Positions 20,601-28,412 of a stretch of DNA of 64,000 nucleotides are shown here, in pieces. The number at the start of each line of letters is the position of its first letter. Within the stretch, counting starts at the first letter, position 1. The stretch comes from Bradyrhizobium sp. LLZ17 (GTDB lineage: Bacteria; Pseudomonadota; Alphaproteobacteria; Rhizobiales; Xanthobacteraceae): NCBI RefSeq assembly GCF_041200145.1, contig NZ_CP165734.1, positions 992,001-1,056,000 on the forward strand, in the 5' to 3' direction. The position numbers and the translations under genes are program-made. The notes below the pieces were generated by a model. It saw only the letters and a program-made list of their open reading frames with translations. It was not told where the DNA came from and ran no database searches.

Positions 20601-21423
20601 CAGCAACATTAGTGTAGTAGGCCAGTGAAGGATCAAGCCCTCCGTTGCCGACTTTGTCTTCGAACAGCGCTTCACAGAGCCGGGTCTTGCCCACACCTGA
20701 AAGGCCAACGAGCCGGACCACCTGTCTCGGCTGACGCAGAACGTCACGGATACGGTTGATGCCGTCGATCGCGCTCAGTCCTTCGCCCTCTTTTTCATCG
20801 CCGGTCTTGATACGGGCTTCGCCATCGACCAGATATGAATCATCGGTTCCGCCGGGCGCCCGCGACCAGGAGCCGAACGACTGCCAGCCCGGGATAGATT
20901 TGCCGATCAGGCATCGCACCCACGGAATGAGCCCGGGATGATCACGGAGCCACGTCGCCACGCGGTTGCGGTCATAGAAATCGAGCACGAGCTTCGATGC
21001 GTCGGCGATGCCCTCGACCGCATCAGCCATCGCCTTCTTGCGGTTCTTGAGAGCCGAATGAGCCGTGGACCCCGTCGCACTTACGATGATGTATGAACCT
21101 GACGCCTGGGCGAGCTCAACAAGGATAGGACGCACCACGCCGTCCGGCTTCATCTCATCGAGAATTTCCTGTCTGGGCATATCGGGCTTCTTTACCTGAA
21201 ACCCCGTCTCTGGCCGGGGGATGAAGCCGTTGATGCTGGCGCCGGTCGGCAGCCCCACATGCACATCAAGCCCGCCGTCCTTGGCAGTCTGGCTGCCACC
21301 CCACGTCACGTGGGACACGGGATGACCTTGCCGGCGCAACTCGGCCTCGCAAAGCCGTCCGATCAGCGCGCGTAAATCCGTGTCATTCAGAAGGGCAATA
21401 TCGTCGCCGGTGATCTCAAACAT
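17629..21423 (-). CDS. nuclease-like / STAND NTPase protein with large helical C-terminal region (candidate defence gene)
   Basis: The protein has 1264 residues. Residues 1-160 resemble an Mrr/PD-(D/E)XK-type nuclease: D-G-G-L-D-V at 49-54 (acidic residue D53) and F-Q-V-K-K at 75-79 (Q76, K78). Next comes a STAND-type NTPase core with Walker A G-L-S-G-V-G-K-T at 240-247 and Walker B I-L-V-I-D-N at 296-301. A winged-helix-like segment follows at about 415-490 (V-A-E-L-K-R-R-D-L-L-Q). Residues 540-1264 have no motif I recognise and look largely helical, as in repeat-type sensor regions. The order nuclease - NTPase - winged helix - repeats is that of Avs-like anti-phage proteins. Function in defence is inference. 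It stands alone, convergent with the ABC operon. Confidence 0.7.
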   Translation of the reverse strand: MFEITGDDIALLNDTDLRALIGRLCEAELRRQGHPVSHVTWGGSQTAKDGGLDVHVGLPTGASINGFIPRPETGFQVKKPDMPRQEILDEMKPDGVVRPILVELAQASGSYIIVSATGSTAHSALKNRKKAMADAVEGIADASKLVLDFYDRNRVATWLRDHPGLIPWVRCLIGKSIPGWQSFGSWSRAPGGTDDSYLVDGEARIKTGDEKEGEGLSAIDGINRIRDVLRQPRQVVRLVGLSGVGKTRLCEALFEDKVGNGGLDPSLAYYTNVAEDPNPPPIGLASDLIAARRRGILVIDNCPFELHGELAKVAREANSTISVITVEYDIRDDQPEGTDLFALDTSSLPLIEKLVARRYPQVSQIDAGTIAQFSGGNARVALALATTIGKNDSISKLSDADLFKRLFQQRHEHDPDLLLIAQACSLVYSFEGVKTEGKGAELPIVAGLIGKPVSEVYAAVAELKRRDLLQERAEWRAVLPHAIANRLAALALQNIPAATILKTLVSDAPPRLRRSFSRRLGYLDGSMEARSIVQAWLAPGGMLADITNLGEDERTMLANVAPVMPDETLAAIERVLKDADEPTLARATHVVRLLRSLAYEPEQFERAIALLIKIALAANDDDDSGAAGIAPSLFYIVLSGTHAPIVMRLKVLEGLLKSDEPGCSALGLKSLDAVLKTDHFSSAHSFEFGARSRDYGYYPPTGQDVQDWFAAVLHLISPLALSDAPAAPGVRTAIAHEFRGLWCNAGQADALEALMRQIASKRFWREGWVAVHQTRIFDAEHMPAEIRERLSALEEFLRPKNLVDKVNGVVLGSGRNIDLDDLDEIENDDYEGAMVRMNQTVENLGKDVANDDEAFKALLPGLVRGGSRVPLFGVGLGSTTEKPYEIWQAFVTEFSVADKPDTGLMGGFLTGLQKRNAMLADKILDEAVEHPSVGVYFPHLQARVIVDEKGVQRLHRALELGKADITQYYALTHGRASEEISGPEFRDLLLAIAGKPGGLAVALEILSMRLVANGIDKREPVPEVAETGRVLLDAFEFHEKNGRTDREDRELGRIAHVSLFGDEGVPIVRSIIRKMMVAVGRYDIRAYNQDDLVTGLLRVHPKIVLDEAFSGDAKARQKAVQVFLDFQRFHKNPLGVVPDDVLLAWCDADPAVRYPLMAASAGLFKRPANNEPHEWLPLASKLLNKSTDPDAVLNEIVRRLRPWSWSGSLATKLEERLKLLEKLPTDHAPDLANAISKAKADLQEWIAKERKRRGSREPGTQRSV

Positions 21424-21429
21424 GATTCG

Positions 21430-21458
21430 AAGCTAGGTATGCCGCGGTCTTGCGTCAA
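21430..21458 (-). promoter_or_regulatory. putative promoter of the large STAND gene, probably leaderless
   Basis: On the minus strand TTGACG (21458-21453) and TAGCTT (21435-21430) are separated by 17 bases, a good match to a housekeeping -35/-10 pair. The expected transcription start falls about at 21423, the A of the ATG. No Shine-Dalgarno sequence precedes the ATG, which fits a leaderless mRNA. Confidence 0.5.
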
Positions 21459-21506
21459 CTACAGATGGAAACGCTCCGCCTGATATCCCGCCTGCTTCGC
21501 GCCTCC

Positions 21507-22130
21507 TCAATTCCTAACGCCAACCAGACGAGGGCGGCGATCTGCAAGCGGCCTCTCGACCGGCAGGGCACGCAGCCATTCGCGGACGCTGACGATCTCG
21601 GGACAATCCGCGGTACCCTCAGGCGCAATCAGCCAATCACCCAGACCTGATCCCTCATCGACCCGGTCGCAGCGATAGCCCGGATGGTGGCCAAGACTGC
21701 GAGCGATCAGCAGGTCGACCTTGCCTTCGACCAATTCGTGCAGGCCGGCCGGATGCAGCACCCGCAAGCCGATCTCCGCATGCGTGCCCCGAAACGCTGC
21801 GAGATCGAGGCGGCGGAGGTCGAAGCTGCCATGGACGCCCAATTGCAGCAGCACGGCACCTGCCGGTCTCAATTGCGAGGTCGCTTCCGCAATGTGGCGA
21901 AAGCCTTCGGAGACCCCGGGCAGATAGGCCTGACCGGCGACGGTGAGGATGAGCTGCTTATGCAGCCGCTCGAACAGCTGCACGCCGAGGCGCGCCTCCA
22001 GCGCCTTCACCTGCTGCCCCACTGCGGCCGGCGTCACGTGCAACTCGTGTGCGGCCAGTTTGAAGCTGAGATGCCGGGCGGCGGCTTCGAACGCGCGGAG
22101 CGCGTTGAGTGGGGGAAGGGCGTAGGTCAT
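21507..22130 (-). CDS. LysR family regulator, GcvA-like, with internal deletion
   Basis: The N-terminal winged helix-turn-helix is complete: L-N-A-L-R-A-F-E-A-A-A-R-H-L-S-F and V-T-P-A-A-V-G-Q-Q-V-K-A-L-E. The effector domain is not. The sequence jumps from the first subdomain (Y-R-C-D-R-V-D-E) straight to the C-terminal end (P-E-I-V-S-V-R-E-W-L), so about 90 residues of the second subdomain are missing in frame. The total is 207 residues against about 300 usual. The start is the ATG at 22130; the upstream extension to 22286 lies in the divergent promoter region. It is divergent from the RidA gene, its likely original target. It may bind DNA but probably cannot respond to a ligand. Confidence 0.75.
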   Translation of the reverse strand: MTYALPPLNALRAFEAAARHLSFKLAAHELHVTPAAVGQQVKALEARLGVQLFERLHKQLILTVAGQAYLPGVSEGFRHIAEATSQLRPAGAVLLQLGVHGSFDLRRLDLAAFRGTHAEIGLRVLHPAGLHELVEGKVDLLIARSLGHHPGYRCDRVDEGSGLGDWLIAPEGTADCPEIVSVREWLRALPVERPLADRRPRLVGVRN

Positions 22131-22257
22131 CACACTCCATTTTGACACTGATGGGTTGCGGGCTTGCAATAGATTTTCTTGCGCTGAACCGCAGCAATGA
22201 TGCTTTGCGGAGCGGTGATGGCGCTGGATACGGTCGAGCACAATCCGGAGAAACCCT

Positions 22258-22650
22258 ATGCCGCCAGCGCATATCGTCAGCCACAACCCCGCAACGGTCC
22301 ATCCTCCCGCCGGCGGCTACTGCATGGGGCTTGAAGTGACCCAGCATCGACGCCTGTTGTTCATCAGCGGTCAGGTGCCGGAGAGACTCGACGGCACCGT
22401 TCCCGACGGTTTTGAGGCGCAATGCGAGCAGGCCTGGCGCAACGTGATCGAGGTGCTCGCCGCCGCCGGCCTTGGCGTCGCGCATCTGGTCAAAGTCAAC
22501 ACGTTCCTGACCGACCGCGATCAACTTGTGATCAACCGCTCCATTCGTCGCGCGATGCTGGGCGAACACCAACCCGCGCTGACGGTCGTGATCGTCGAGA
22601 CCGTCGACAGCAAATGGCTGCTGGAGATCGAGGCGATCGCCGCCGAATGA
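22258..22650 (+). CDS. RidA family protein (enamine/imine deaminase type)
   Basis: This is a 130-residue protein of the RidA/YjgF family, trimeric, which hydrolyses reactive enamines and imines or related compounds. The family pattern is seen in L-L-F-I-S-G-Q-V-P and V-K-V-N-T-F-L-T-D, ending I-E-A-I-A-A-E. The arginine that binds the substrate carboxylate in true RidA is not evident at its usual place near residue 105 (here the segment reads P-A-L-T-V-V-I-V), so it may belong to another subgroup. It is divergent from the LysR gene and 42 bases before the ATC hydrolase-like gene. Confidence 0.85.
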   Translation: MPPAHIVSHNPATVHPPAGGYCMGLEVTQHRRLLFISGQVPERLDGTVPDGFEAQCEQAWRNVIEVLAAAGLGVAHLVKVNTFLTDRDQLVINRSIRRAMLGEHQPALTVVIVETVDSKWLLEIEAIAAE

Positions 22651-22692
22651 AACCGGCCGACATCCCAATGAACCAATCATATCAGGTGCCCC

Positions 22693-23397
22693 GTGGCTGA
22701 GATCATCCATCCGTTTTACGAAGCGCATCGCGGTGCGATGGAGGCTGCCATGCGCGATCGACTCGACCTTGCCGAGGCGATGTTGCGCGAGCGCGCGCAT
22801 CTCGCCGGCATCGACGGAATCAAGCGAGAGGTGATGGACGAGTTCGAGATCGTGCTCACCCAAATGCCCTATATCGGTGGCGCGGCAAGTCGCATGAGCG
22901 ATTTCTTCATGCGTCTGACGGGCTTTATGGCGATCAGCCGCGTATTGCGACGACACGGCGTGCCGCTGCCTGTGATGGGCGAGATCGAGCGGGAAACCTA
23001 CAAGGCGCAATTGCTCACCGGTTCAGAAGCGGAACGCCTCGCCTCGGGCCGTCAATTCATGTCGCCGGAGAACCGGGCTTTGCTGCGCGAGCAGGCAGCA
23101 AGAAGCGTTGCTGAAAGCCATCAGACCGAGTTTCCGGAAGATTTCGTCTACGATTTCGTCGAACCCGGACCGGGGGACGGTTTTGAATTCGGCATCAACT
23201 ACAAGGCTTGCGGCTTCTGCAAACTCGCGGAGCGCCATGGCGACAAGGACATCCTGCCGAACATCTGTGGGCTCGATTTCGTCGCCTACGCAACGCGAGG
23301 CATCCGCCTGGAGCGGACACAAACGTTGGCCGGCGGCGCGAGCCATTGCGACTTCCGATTCTCGTGGCTCCCGTCGGGCGAGAAGGCCGCGAGTTAA
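22693..23397 (+). CDS. L-2-amino-thiazoline-4-carboxylic acid hydrolase family protein
   Basis: This is a 234-residue cytoplasmic protein that starts with GTG. The C-terminal half has the family core N-Y-K-A-C-G-F-C-K-L followed by L-P-N-I-C-G-L-D-F, with three conserved cysteines. The segment G-G-A-S-H-C-D-F-R-F near the end is also typical. In Pseudomonas the namesake enzyme opens the thiazoline ring of ATC to N-carbamoyl-cysteine or related products on the way to cysteine, but most relatives are uncharacterised. The gene sits in a small group with a RidA protein and a LysR regulator, which suggests amino-acid or amine catabolism. Confidence 0.8.
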   Translation: MAEIIHPFYEAHRGAMEAAMRDRLDLAEAMLRERAHLAGIDGIKREVMDEFEIVLTQMPYIGGAASRMSDFFMRLTGFMAISRVLRRHGVPLPVMGEIERETYKAQLLTGSEAERLASGRQFMSPENRALLREQAARSVAESHQTEFPEDFVYDFVEPGPGDGFEFGINYKACGFCKLAERHGDKDILPNICGLDFVAYATRGIRLERTQTLAGGASHCDFRFSWLPSGEKAAS

Positions 23398-23454
23398 GCG
23401 CCTCCTCATGCTCCGCGAACGAGATGGTTCTGGACTACACCCGTGTTGCCAAAT

Positions 23455-23534
23455 CGTCATTGCGAGCGCAGCGAAGCAATCCAGACTGCCTCCGCGGAAA
23501 GACCATGGATTGCTTCGCTGCGCTCGCAATGACG
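23455..23534. repeat. 80-bp inverted repeat, second copy
   Basis: The arms match the element at 11236-11315 (CGTCATTGCGAGCGCAGCGA and its reverse complement), with a different centre. It lies in the 225-base gap between the ATC hydrolase-like gene and the convergent MaoC gene. A hairpin of this length may help end transcription from both sides. Nothing else is visible in the gap. Confidence 0.85.
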
Positions 23535-23622
23535 GAGCTTGGGGCATTGGTCCTGAGCCTATAAAGCTGTCTTCGTAACGCGGTGGTGGGATTGATGCAG
23601 ACCTCGGGGCGTTACACCCCGG

Positions 23623-24074
23623 TCAGGCCGCGATTGAACCGGATATCGGAAATTCGACCATGGCTTCACCGGCCGCGACGTGTTCGCCGTTTTGATTGCG
23701 GACCAGCACGTCGATCAGCACCCAACGTGATTTCTGTGTCGACTGCTTGGACTTCACGATACCCAGGGGCTGAATGGTGTCCCCGGGTTTGACCGGTTTG
23801 AGCCAGCGCGTCTCCAGGCGACGCAGAATGGCGCCGGCAGGATAGGCCCAATCGGTCAGCATCCGGGTGATCAGCCCGAAATTGTTCATGCCGTGCATGA
23901 TGATGCCGCCGAAATTGGTCTTGCCGAAATTGTTCTTCATGTAATCGTCGTCGAGATGCAGAGGGTTGTAGTCGAGCGACCCGTCGCAGAACAGACGGAT
24001 GGATCGCGTGTGACGTCGAACGTTGGACCGTCGATCGTGTCGCTGACGCTGAGGTTTTCGAAGCTGGTGCTCAT
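23623..24074 (-). CDS. MaoC-like dehydratase, frameshifted near 24002
   Basis: The reading starts at the ATG at 24074 (M-S-T-S-F-E-N-L-S-V) and continues after a one-base loss in the frame that ends at 23623. The joined protein has about 150 residues. Past the break it reads R-L-F-C-D-G-S-L-D-Y-N-P-L-H-L-D and then G-G-I-I-M-H-G-M, the hot-dog-fold hydratase pattern with the Asp/His pair. Inserting a base between 24002 and 24003 (giving G-A-T-x-C-C-A-T-C on the coding strand) restores the frame. It is the partner of the gene just upstream, and such pairs often form a heteromeric enoyl-CoA hydratase. The break may be a sequence error. Confidence 0.75.
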
Positions 24075-24102
24075 ACCGTGTTTCCGTTGTCTGTCGTCGC
24101 GA

Positions 24103-24570
24103 TCATGCGGGGCGGATGGTCTGGCCGCGGCCGGAACAGATGACGTCGCCGTGCTGGTTGAAGAACACGTTGTCGTGGACGACGAAGAGGCGCTCGCGCT
24201 TGATGAATTTGTCCAGTGCGCGGGCCTGCAGCGTGATGGTGTCTCCGGGCCGTGCAGGCTTGTTGTAGCACCAGGATTGGCCGGCATTGATCGTCCCCGG
24301 CGTTCGCATCCAGTCGTCCATCGGGGTGCAGGCGAACATCAGCAGGATGTGGATCGACGGCGGTGCGATCAGCCCGCCATAGTGCGTTGTCCTTGCGTAG
24401 GCCTCGTCGAAATAGAGCGGGTGATCTTCGCCGACGGAGCGGCAATAGAGCTGGATCGCTTCGAGCGTCAGCTTGTAGGGGATCGTCTTGCGCGGCTCAC
24501 CCGGGACGATCTCGTCCCACACCTTGCGCAGATTGGCGTCCTTCCAGAAATCGGTCTCGAATGATGACAT
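24103..24570 (-). CDS. MaoC family dehydratase, N-terminal-domain type
   Basis: This is a 155-residue hot-dog-fold protein with the FAS1/MaoC N-terminal pattern: Y-C-R-S-V-G-E-D-H-P-L-Y-F-D-E near residue 50, G-G-L-I-A-P-P-S-I-H and the ending G-R-G-Q-T-I-R. A CAGGAG site precedes the ATG. It lies 28 bases upstream of the second MaoC gene in the same direction, so the two probably encode one hydratase acting on an acyl-CoA. The substrate is unknown. Confidence 0.85.
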   Translation of the reverse strand: MSSFETDFWKDANLRKVWDEIVPGEPRKTIPYKLTLEAIQLYCRSVGEDHPLYFDEAYARTTHYGGLIAPPSIHILLMFACTPMDDWMRTPGTINAGQSWCYNKPARPGDTITLQARALDKFIKRERLFVVHDNVFFNQHGDVICSGRGQTIRPA

Positions 24571-24697
24571 CGTGCTCCTGTTTTGCCCGACGAGTCAAAC
24601 ACCGCCAAGAAGCGGGTTCAAGGCAGCTCACACCAAGTTCGCCAATGATTTGTACTGTGCATGGGGTTGTTTTCGCTTTTTTTATCTCGAGGGCCTT

Positions 24698-25741
24698 CTA
24701 CTCGGCCGCCTTCTCCCGCAGCCGCTGCGCATAGACGTTGATGACCAGCGCTGCCAGCAGGATCAGGCCGCGGATCAGGATCTTCAGGAAACTGTCGATG
24801 TTGACGTGGTCGAGGCCGTTATTGAGAACACCGAGGACGAAGAGCCCGACGATGGTGTTGCCGATGCCGCCGCGGCCGCCGAACAGGCTGGTGCCGCCGA
24901 CCACGACGGCGGCGATGGAGTCGAGCAGATAGGTGTCGAACTCGTTCTGCTGCGCGCTGCCGAAATGGGCGACGCCCAACATGCCGCCGATGCCGGAGCA
25001 CACCGCCGAGATCACCATGACGGCGCCGAGGATGAGCTTGACGTTGAGGCCGGAATATTCGGCCGCCTCGCGATTGCCACCGACCATGTAGACGTAGCGG
25101 CCAAAGCGCGTGTAGGTCAGCACCAGATGGCCGCCGAGCAGCATGATCGCGGCGACGATGACGATCCAGGGGATGCCGCCGATCGCGCCGGAGCCGAGCG
25201 TGGTGATCAGATCAGGCACCTTGTAGGCGATCTGTCCGCGCACCAGCAGCGCCGAGATGCCGGCCGCGATCTGCATCATGGCGAGCGTCATGATGAAGGA
25301 GGGGATGCCGATCACGGTCAGCCCCAGCGCGTTGACGAGGCCAAGGGCCGCACAGAGCAGGATCGCGAGCAGGATCGCGGCTGCGCCGGGCAGGGGAATG
25401 TTGGGAATGTTGACGTAGGATTCCTGCAGCGTGAAATAGGCAACCGCGATGCCGGTGACATTGGCGATGCTGGCGATCGATAGGTCGATCTCGGCGCAGA
25501 GGATCACGAAAGTGAGGCCGACCGCGATGATGCCGGTCACCGACACCTGCGTCAGGATGTTGCCGAGATTGTCGAGCGTCGCAAAGGAAGGGCTGGCAAG
25601 GGCGAAGAAGGCCGACAGGAAGATCAGCGTCAGGAACGGCGCGATGTTGCGCATCTGAGAGCGCAGGAACGGCGCAAGGCCCCGCGCTCGCCGGGCCGCC
25701 GCTGGAACCGTCTCACTGCTTGCCATTGGCTTCTCCGTCAC
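24698..25741 (-). CDS. sugar ABC transporter permease, RbsC family
   Basis: This is a 347-residue inner-membrane permease with 8-10 hydrophobic segments. The family stretches V-G-L-T-F-V-I-L-C-A-E-I-D-L-S-I, Y-M-V-G-G-N-R-E-A-A-E-Y-S-G and the glycine-rich G-G-T-S-L-F-G-G-R-G-G-I-G are present. It overlaps the upstream ATPase gene by four bases. The three-gene order (binding protein, ATPase, permease) and the direct coupling indicate one operon for a pentose, hexose or polyol; the ligand cannot be told. Confidence 0.92.
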   Translation of the reverse strand: MTEKPMASSETVPAAARRARGLAPFLRSQMRNIAPFLTLIFLSAFFALASPSFATLDNLGNILTQVSVTGIIAVGLTFVILCAEIDLSIASIANVTGIAVAYFTLQESYVNIPNIPLPGAAAILLAILLCAALGLVNALGLTVIGIPSFIMTLAMMQIAAGISALLVRGQIAYKVPDLITTLGSGAIGGIPWIVIVAAIMLLGGHLVLTYTRFGRYVYMVGGNREAAEYSGLNVKLILGAVMVISAVCSGIGGMLGVAHFGSAQQNEFDTYLLDSIAAVVVGGTSLFGGRGGIGNTIVGLFVLGVLNNGLDHVNIDSFLKILIRGLILLAALVINVYAQRLREKAAE

Positions 25742-27240
25742 GCCGCCTCCAGCAGGCGGTCCTTGCTCACAGCTTCGTTGGCAAATTCCCGCACCAATGC
25801 GCCGCGTTTGAGCACGAGGATGCGGTCGGCCAGCGACAGTACCGTTTCCGGCTCGGTCGACAGCACGATGATCGCGAGCCCCTTGGCGCGGAGGTCGCGG
25901 ACGATGTTGATGACGTCGTTCTTGGCGCCGACATCCATGCCGCGCGTGGGTTCACATAGCACGAGCAGCTTCGGCGGATAGGTCAGCCACTTTGCCAGCG
26001 CGACCTTCTGCTGGTTGCCGCCGGAGAGCATGCCGAGATCGAGGCCGACCACCGGCGGCCTGATCTGCAACTGCTCGACCTGTCGCCTGGCGATGTCGCG
26101 CTCCTGCGCCGGCTTGAGCAGCAGCGTGGAGATACGATCCAGAATGCTGATCGAGATGTTCTTGTAGACCGGCTCCTGGTGGAACAGCATGGCGCGCCGG
26201 CTCTCCGGCACCAGCGCCACGCCGGCCCGCCGCGCGGCCGCCGTGCTGGCAAAGGTTTTGGCCTTGCCGTCGACGACCAGCGTTCCGCCATCCGGCTTCA
26301 GCTTGCCGAACAGGATCCGCGACAATTCCTGCTGGCCGCACCCCATGAAGCCGTAGATGCCGAGCACTTCGCCGGCGCGCGCCTCGAAGGAGACATCCTG
26401 CAGGCTACGAGCCAGCGAGAGCTGGTCGACCTTCAGGACCACCGAGCTGCCGCTCGGGCGCGGCAGCATCAGATCGTCGCTGTAGCTGTGCTCGAGCGCT
26501 TCGCCGGCGCGGCCGATCATGGCCTCGATCAGCGCGCCCTTGCTGGTCGCGGCGGCCGCGGTCTCCGCGACTTTCCGACCATTGCGGAACACCGTCACCG
26601 TATCGGACACGCGCAAGATGTCCTCGATGAAATGGGAGATGAAGATGATGCCGGTGCCTTGTTCGCGCAGGCGCCGCAGCGTCGCGAACAGCCGCTCGAC
26701 TTCGGGCGGGGAGAGGGCGGAGGTCGGCTCGTCCAGGATGACGATGCGGGCGCCTGAGAACAGCACGCGGGCGATCTCGATCAGCTGCTGCAGCCCGATC
26801 GGGAGGTCGCCGAGCCGGCTCATCGGATCGACGTCGATGCCGAAGCGGGCGAGCTGCTCGCCGGCCTCGCGCGCCATGCGCCGCCATTGCACCAGGCCGA
26901 GCCGGTTGGTCGGCTGATTGCCCAGGAATACGTTCTCCGCGACCGTGAGATCGGGCGCGACCGAGAGCTCCTGATGCACCATGGCGATGCCGGCCGCGTG
27001 CGCATCGCGGGCCGAGCGGAAATGCGTCTCCTGGCCGTCGATCAGGAAGCGGCCGGAGAATTCAGCGTGCACGCCGGCGATGATCTTCATCAGCGTGCTT
27101 TTGCCGGCGCCGTTCTCGCCGACGAGACCGTGGATCTCGCCGGGTGAAAGCGCAAAATCGACGCCACGAAGCGCTTCGACGCCGCCGAAGCTCTTCGTGA
27201 TGCCTTTCAGTTCCAGAATGGGCGAACGACCCGTTGTCAT
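25738..27240 (-). CDS. sugar ABC transporter ATP-binding protein, RbsA family
   Basis: This is a 500-residue protein with two fused ATPase domains. The N-terminal domain has a full Walker A (G-E-N-G-A-G-K-S) near residue 40, L-V-Q-W and the signature-like D-L-P-I-G-L-Q-Q-L, with I-V-I-L-D-E-P-T. The C-terminal domain has a degenerate Walker A (G-F-M-G-C-G-Q-Q), as is normal in RbsA-like proteins, and L-S-G-G-N-Q-Q-K. It lies six bases after the binding-protein gene and overlaps the permease gene. Confidence 0.93.
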   Translation of the reverse strand: MTTGRSPILELKGITKSFGGVEALRGVDFALSPGEIHGLVGENGAGKSTLMKIIAGVHAEFSGRFLIDGQETHFRSARDAHAAGIAMVHQELSVAPDLTVAENVFLGNQPTNRLGLVQWRRMAREAGEQLARFGIDVDPMSRLGDLPIGLQQLIEIARVLFSGARIVILDEPTSALSPPEVERLFATLRRLREQGTGIIFISHFIEDILRVSDTVTVFRNGRKVAETAAAATSKGALIEAMIGRAGEALEHSYSDDLMLPRPSGSSVVLKVDQLSLARSLQDVSFEARAGEVLGIYGFMGCGQQELSRILFGKLKPDGGTLVVDGKAKTFASTAAARRAGVALVPESRRAMLFHQEPVYKNISISILDRISTLLLKPAQERDIARRQVEQLQIRPPVVGLDLGMLSGGNQQKVALAKWLTYPPKLLVLCEPTRGMDVGAKNDVINIVRDLRAKGLAIIVLSTEPETVLSLADRILVLKRGALVREFANEAVSKDRLLEAA

Positions 27241-27246
27241 GAAGGA

Positions 27247-28269
27247 TCAGATCAGGAAGTGATCTTCCATCCACTGCATGCCGGGGGCGTTCGCCTTGGT
27301 CACGACCGGGCCGTCGGTGACGACGTTCTTGGGGATGCCCTGTCCGCTCTTCTCGCCGCCGACCACCGCGGCGACGCCCGCGATGATCGCGCCGCCATGA
27401 ATGCGGCAGGACGGATTGCGCACCGTTGCGAACATCCGGCCTTCGCTCACCGCCTGGATTGCCGGCGGCATGGCATCGACGCCGCCGATCAGGATGTTGG
27501 TGCGGTTGTGCGCCTTCATGATGTTGGCGGCGGCGAGCGCCATGTCGTCATTGTGGAAGAACGCCGCGTCGATCTGCGGATATTTGGTGAGATAGGTTTC
27601 CCAGAGCCGCGCGGTCTTCGACACGTCCCAATCGGCCGGCTGGGTGTCGAGCACCTCGATATTGGGGAACTGCTTGATCACCGAGTTGAACCCTTTGGCG
27701 CGGCCCTGCGCACCGGTGTGACCAAGCGCGCCCTGCGTCATGATGATCTTGCCCTTGCCGCCCATGGCCGTGCACAGCGCCTGCGTCACCGACGCGCCCA
27801 TGAACTCGTTGTCGGGGGCGAGGAAGGAGTGGACGTTAATTTGATCGAGCGGAGCAATCAGCGTGTCCATGTCGATCACGGGCGTGCCTGCGTCGATCAT
27901 CTTCTGCACGGGCTGGGTCAGGGTGCCGATGCCGAACGCCTGGATCGCGACGAAGTCCCATTTCTGCGAGGCCATGTTGTCGATCGCGGCGCGCTGCTTG
28001 ACCGCATCGAGCTGGCCGTCGAACCATGTGACTTCGACATTGAACAGCTTGCCCCAGAATTCCGCGGCCTGCTTGCCCTGCGCGCACCAGGTGGCCTGGA
28101 GGCCGGCATTGGAGAAGGCCGCCTTCAGCGGCTTCTCGGATCGTCCGACTTCGGCAGCAAGGGCGGGGTTTATGCCCATGCTGCCGAGGATGGCAGTTGC
28201 GGCGCCGGCGGTCGCTGCCGCCTGAAGAAGATCGCGCCTGGTCGTCGAAAAATCTTTCGTCCCGGACAT
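27247..28269 (-). CDS. sugar ABC transporter substrate-binding protein
   Basis: This periplasmic binding protein (type 1, Peripla_BP_4 fold) has 340 residues from the ATG at 28269. The N terminus carries a twin-arginine signal, T-T-R-R-D-L-L-Q-A-A, and a hydrophobic stretch ending N-P-A-L-A-A-E, so it is exported folded. The upstream in-frame extension to 28488 covers the intergenic region and is rejected. It is the first gene of the sugar transporter operon, with a 143-base gap to the globin gene upstream. Confidence 0.9.
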   Translation of the reverse strand: MSGTKDFSTTRRDLLQAAATAGAATAILGSMGINPALAAEVGRSEKPLKAAFSNAGLQATWCAQGKQAAEFWGKLFNVEVTWFDGQLDAVKQRAAIDNMASQKWDFVAIQAFGIGTLTQPVQKMIDAGTPVIDMDTLIAPLDQINVHSFLAPDNEFMGASVTQALCTAMGGKGKIIMTQGALGHTGAQGRAKGFNSVIKQFPNIEVLDTQPADWDVSKTARLWETYLTKYPQIDAAFFHNDDMALAAANIMKAHNRTNILIGGVDAMPPAIQAVSEGRMFATVRNPSCRIHGGAIIAGVAAVVGGEKSGQGIPKNVVTDGPVVTKANAPGMQWMEDHFLI

Positions 28270-28412
28270 CGCTCGCTCCCATATATCTTGTCGTCGGCGC
28301 GTCATTGATTGCGCGACCGATGTCCGAAAGTGTCTCACAATCGCTGGGTTCGCGCCACCCAATCTGCAACACGCGAAGAGCAAGCCGGGCCGCGTTGGTG
28401 CAGCGCAAAGCG

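Noticed and set aside
24698..25483. 331-codon plus-strand frame over the sugar permease
   Set aside because: Asp/Gln/His-rich shadow of RbsC-type gene on the other strand.
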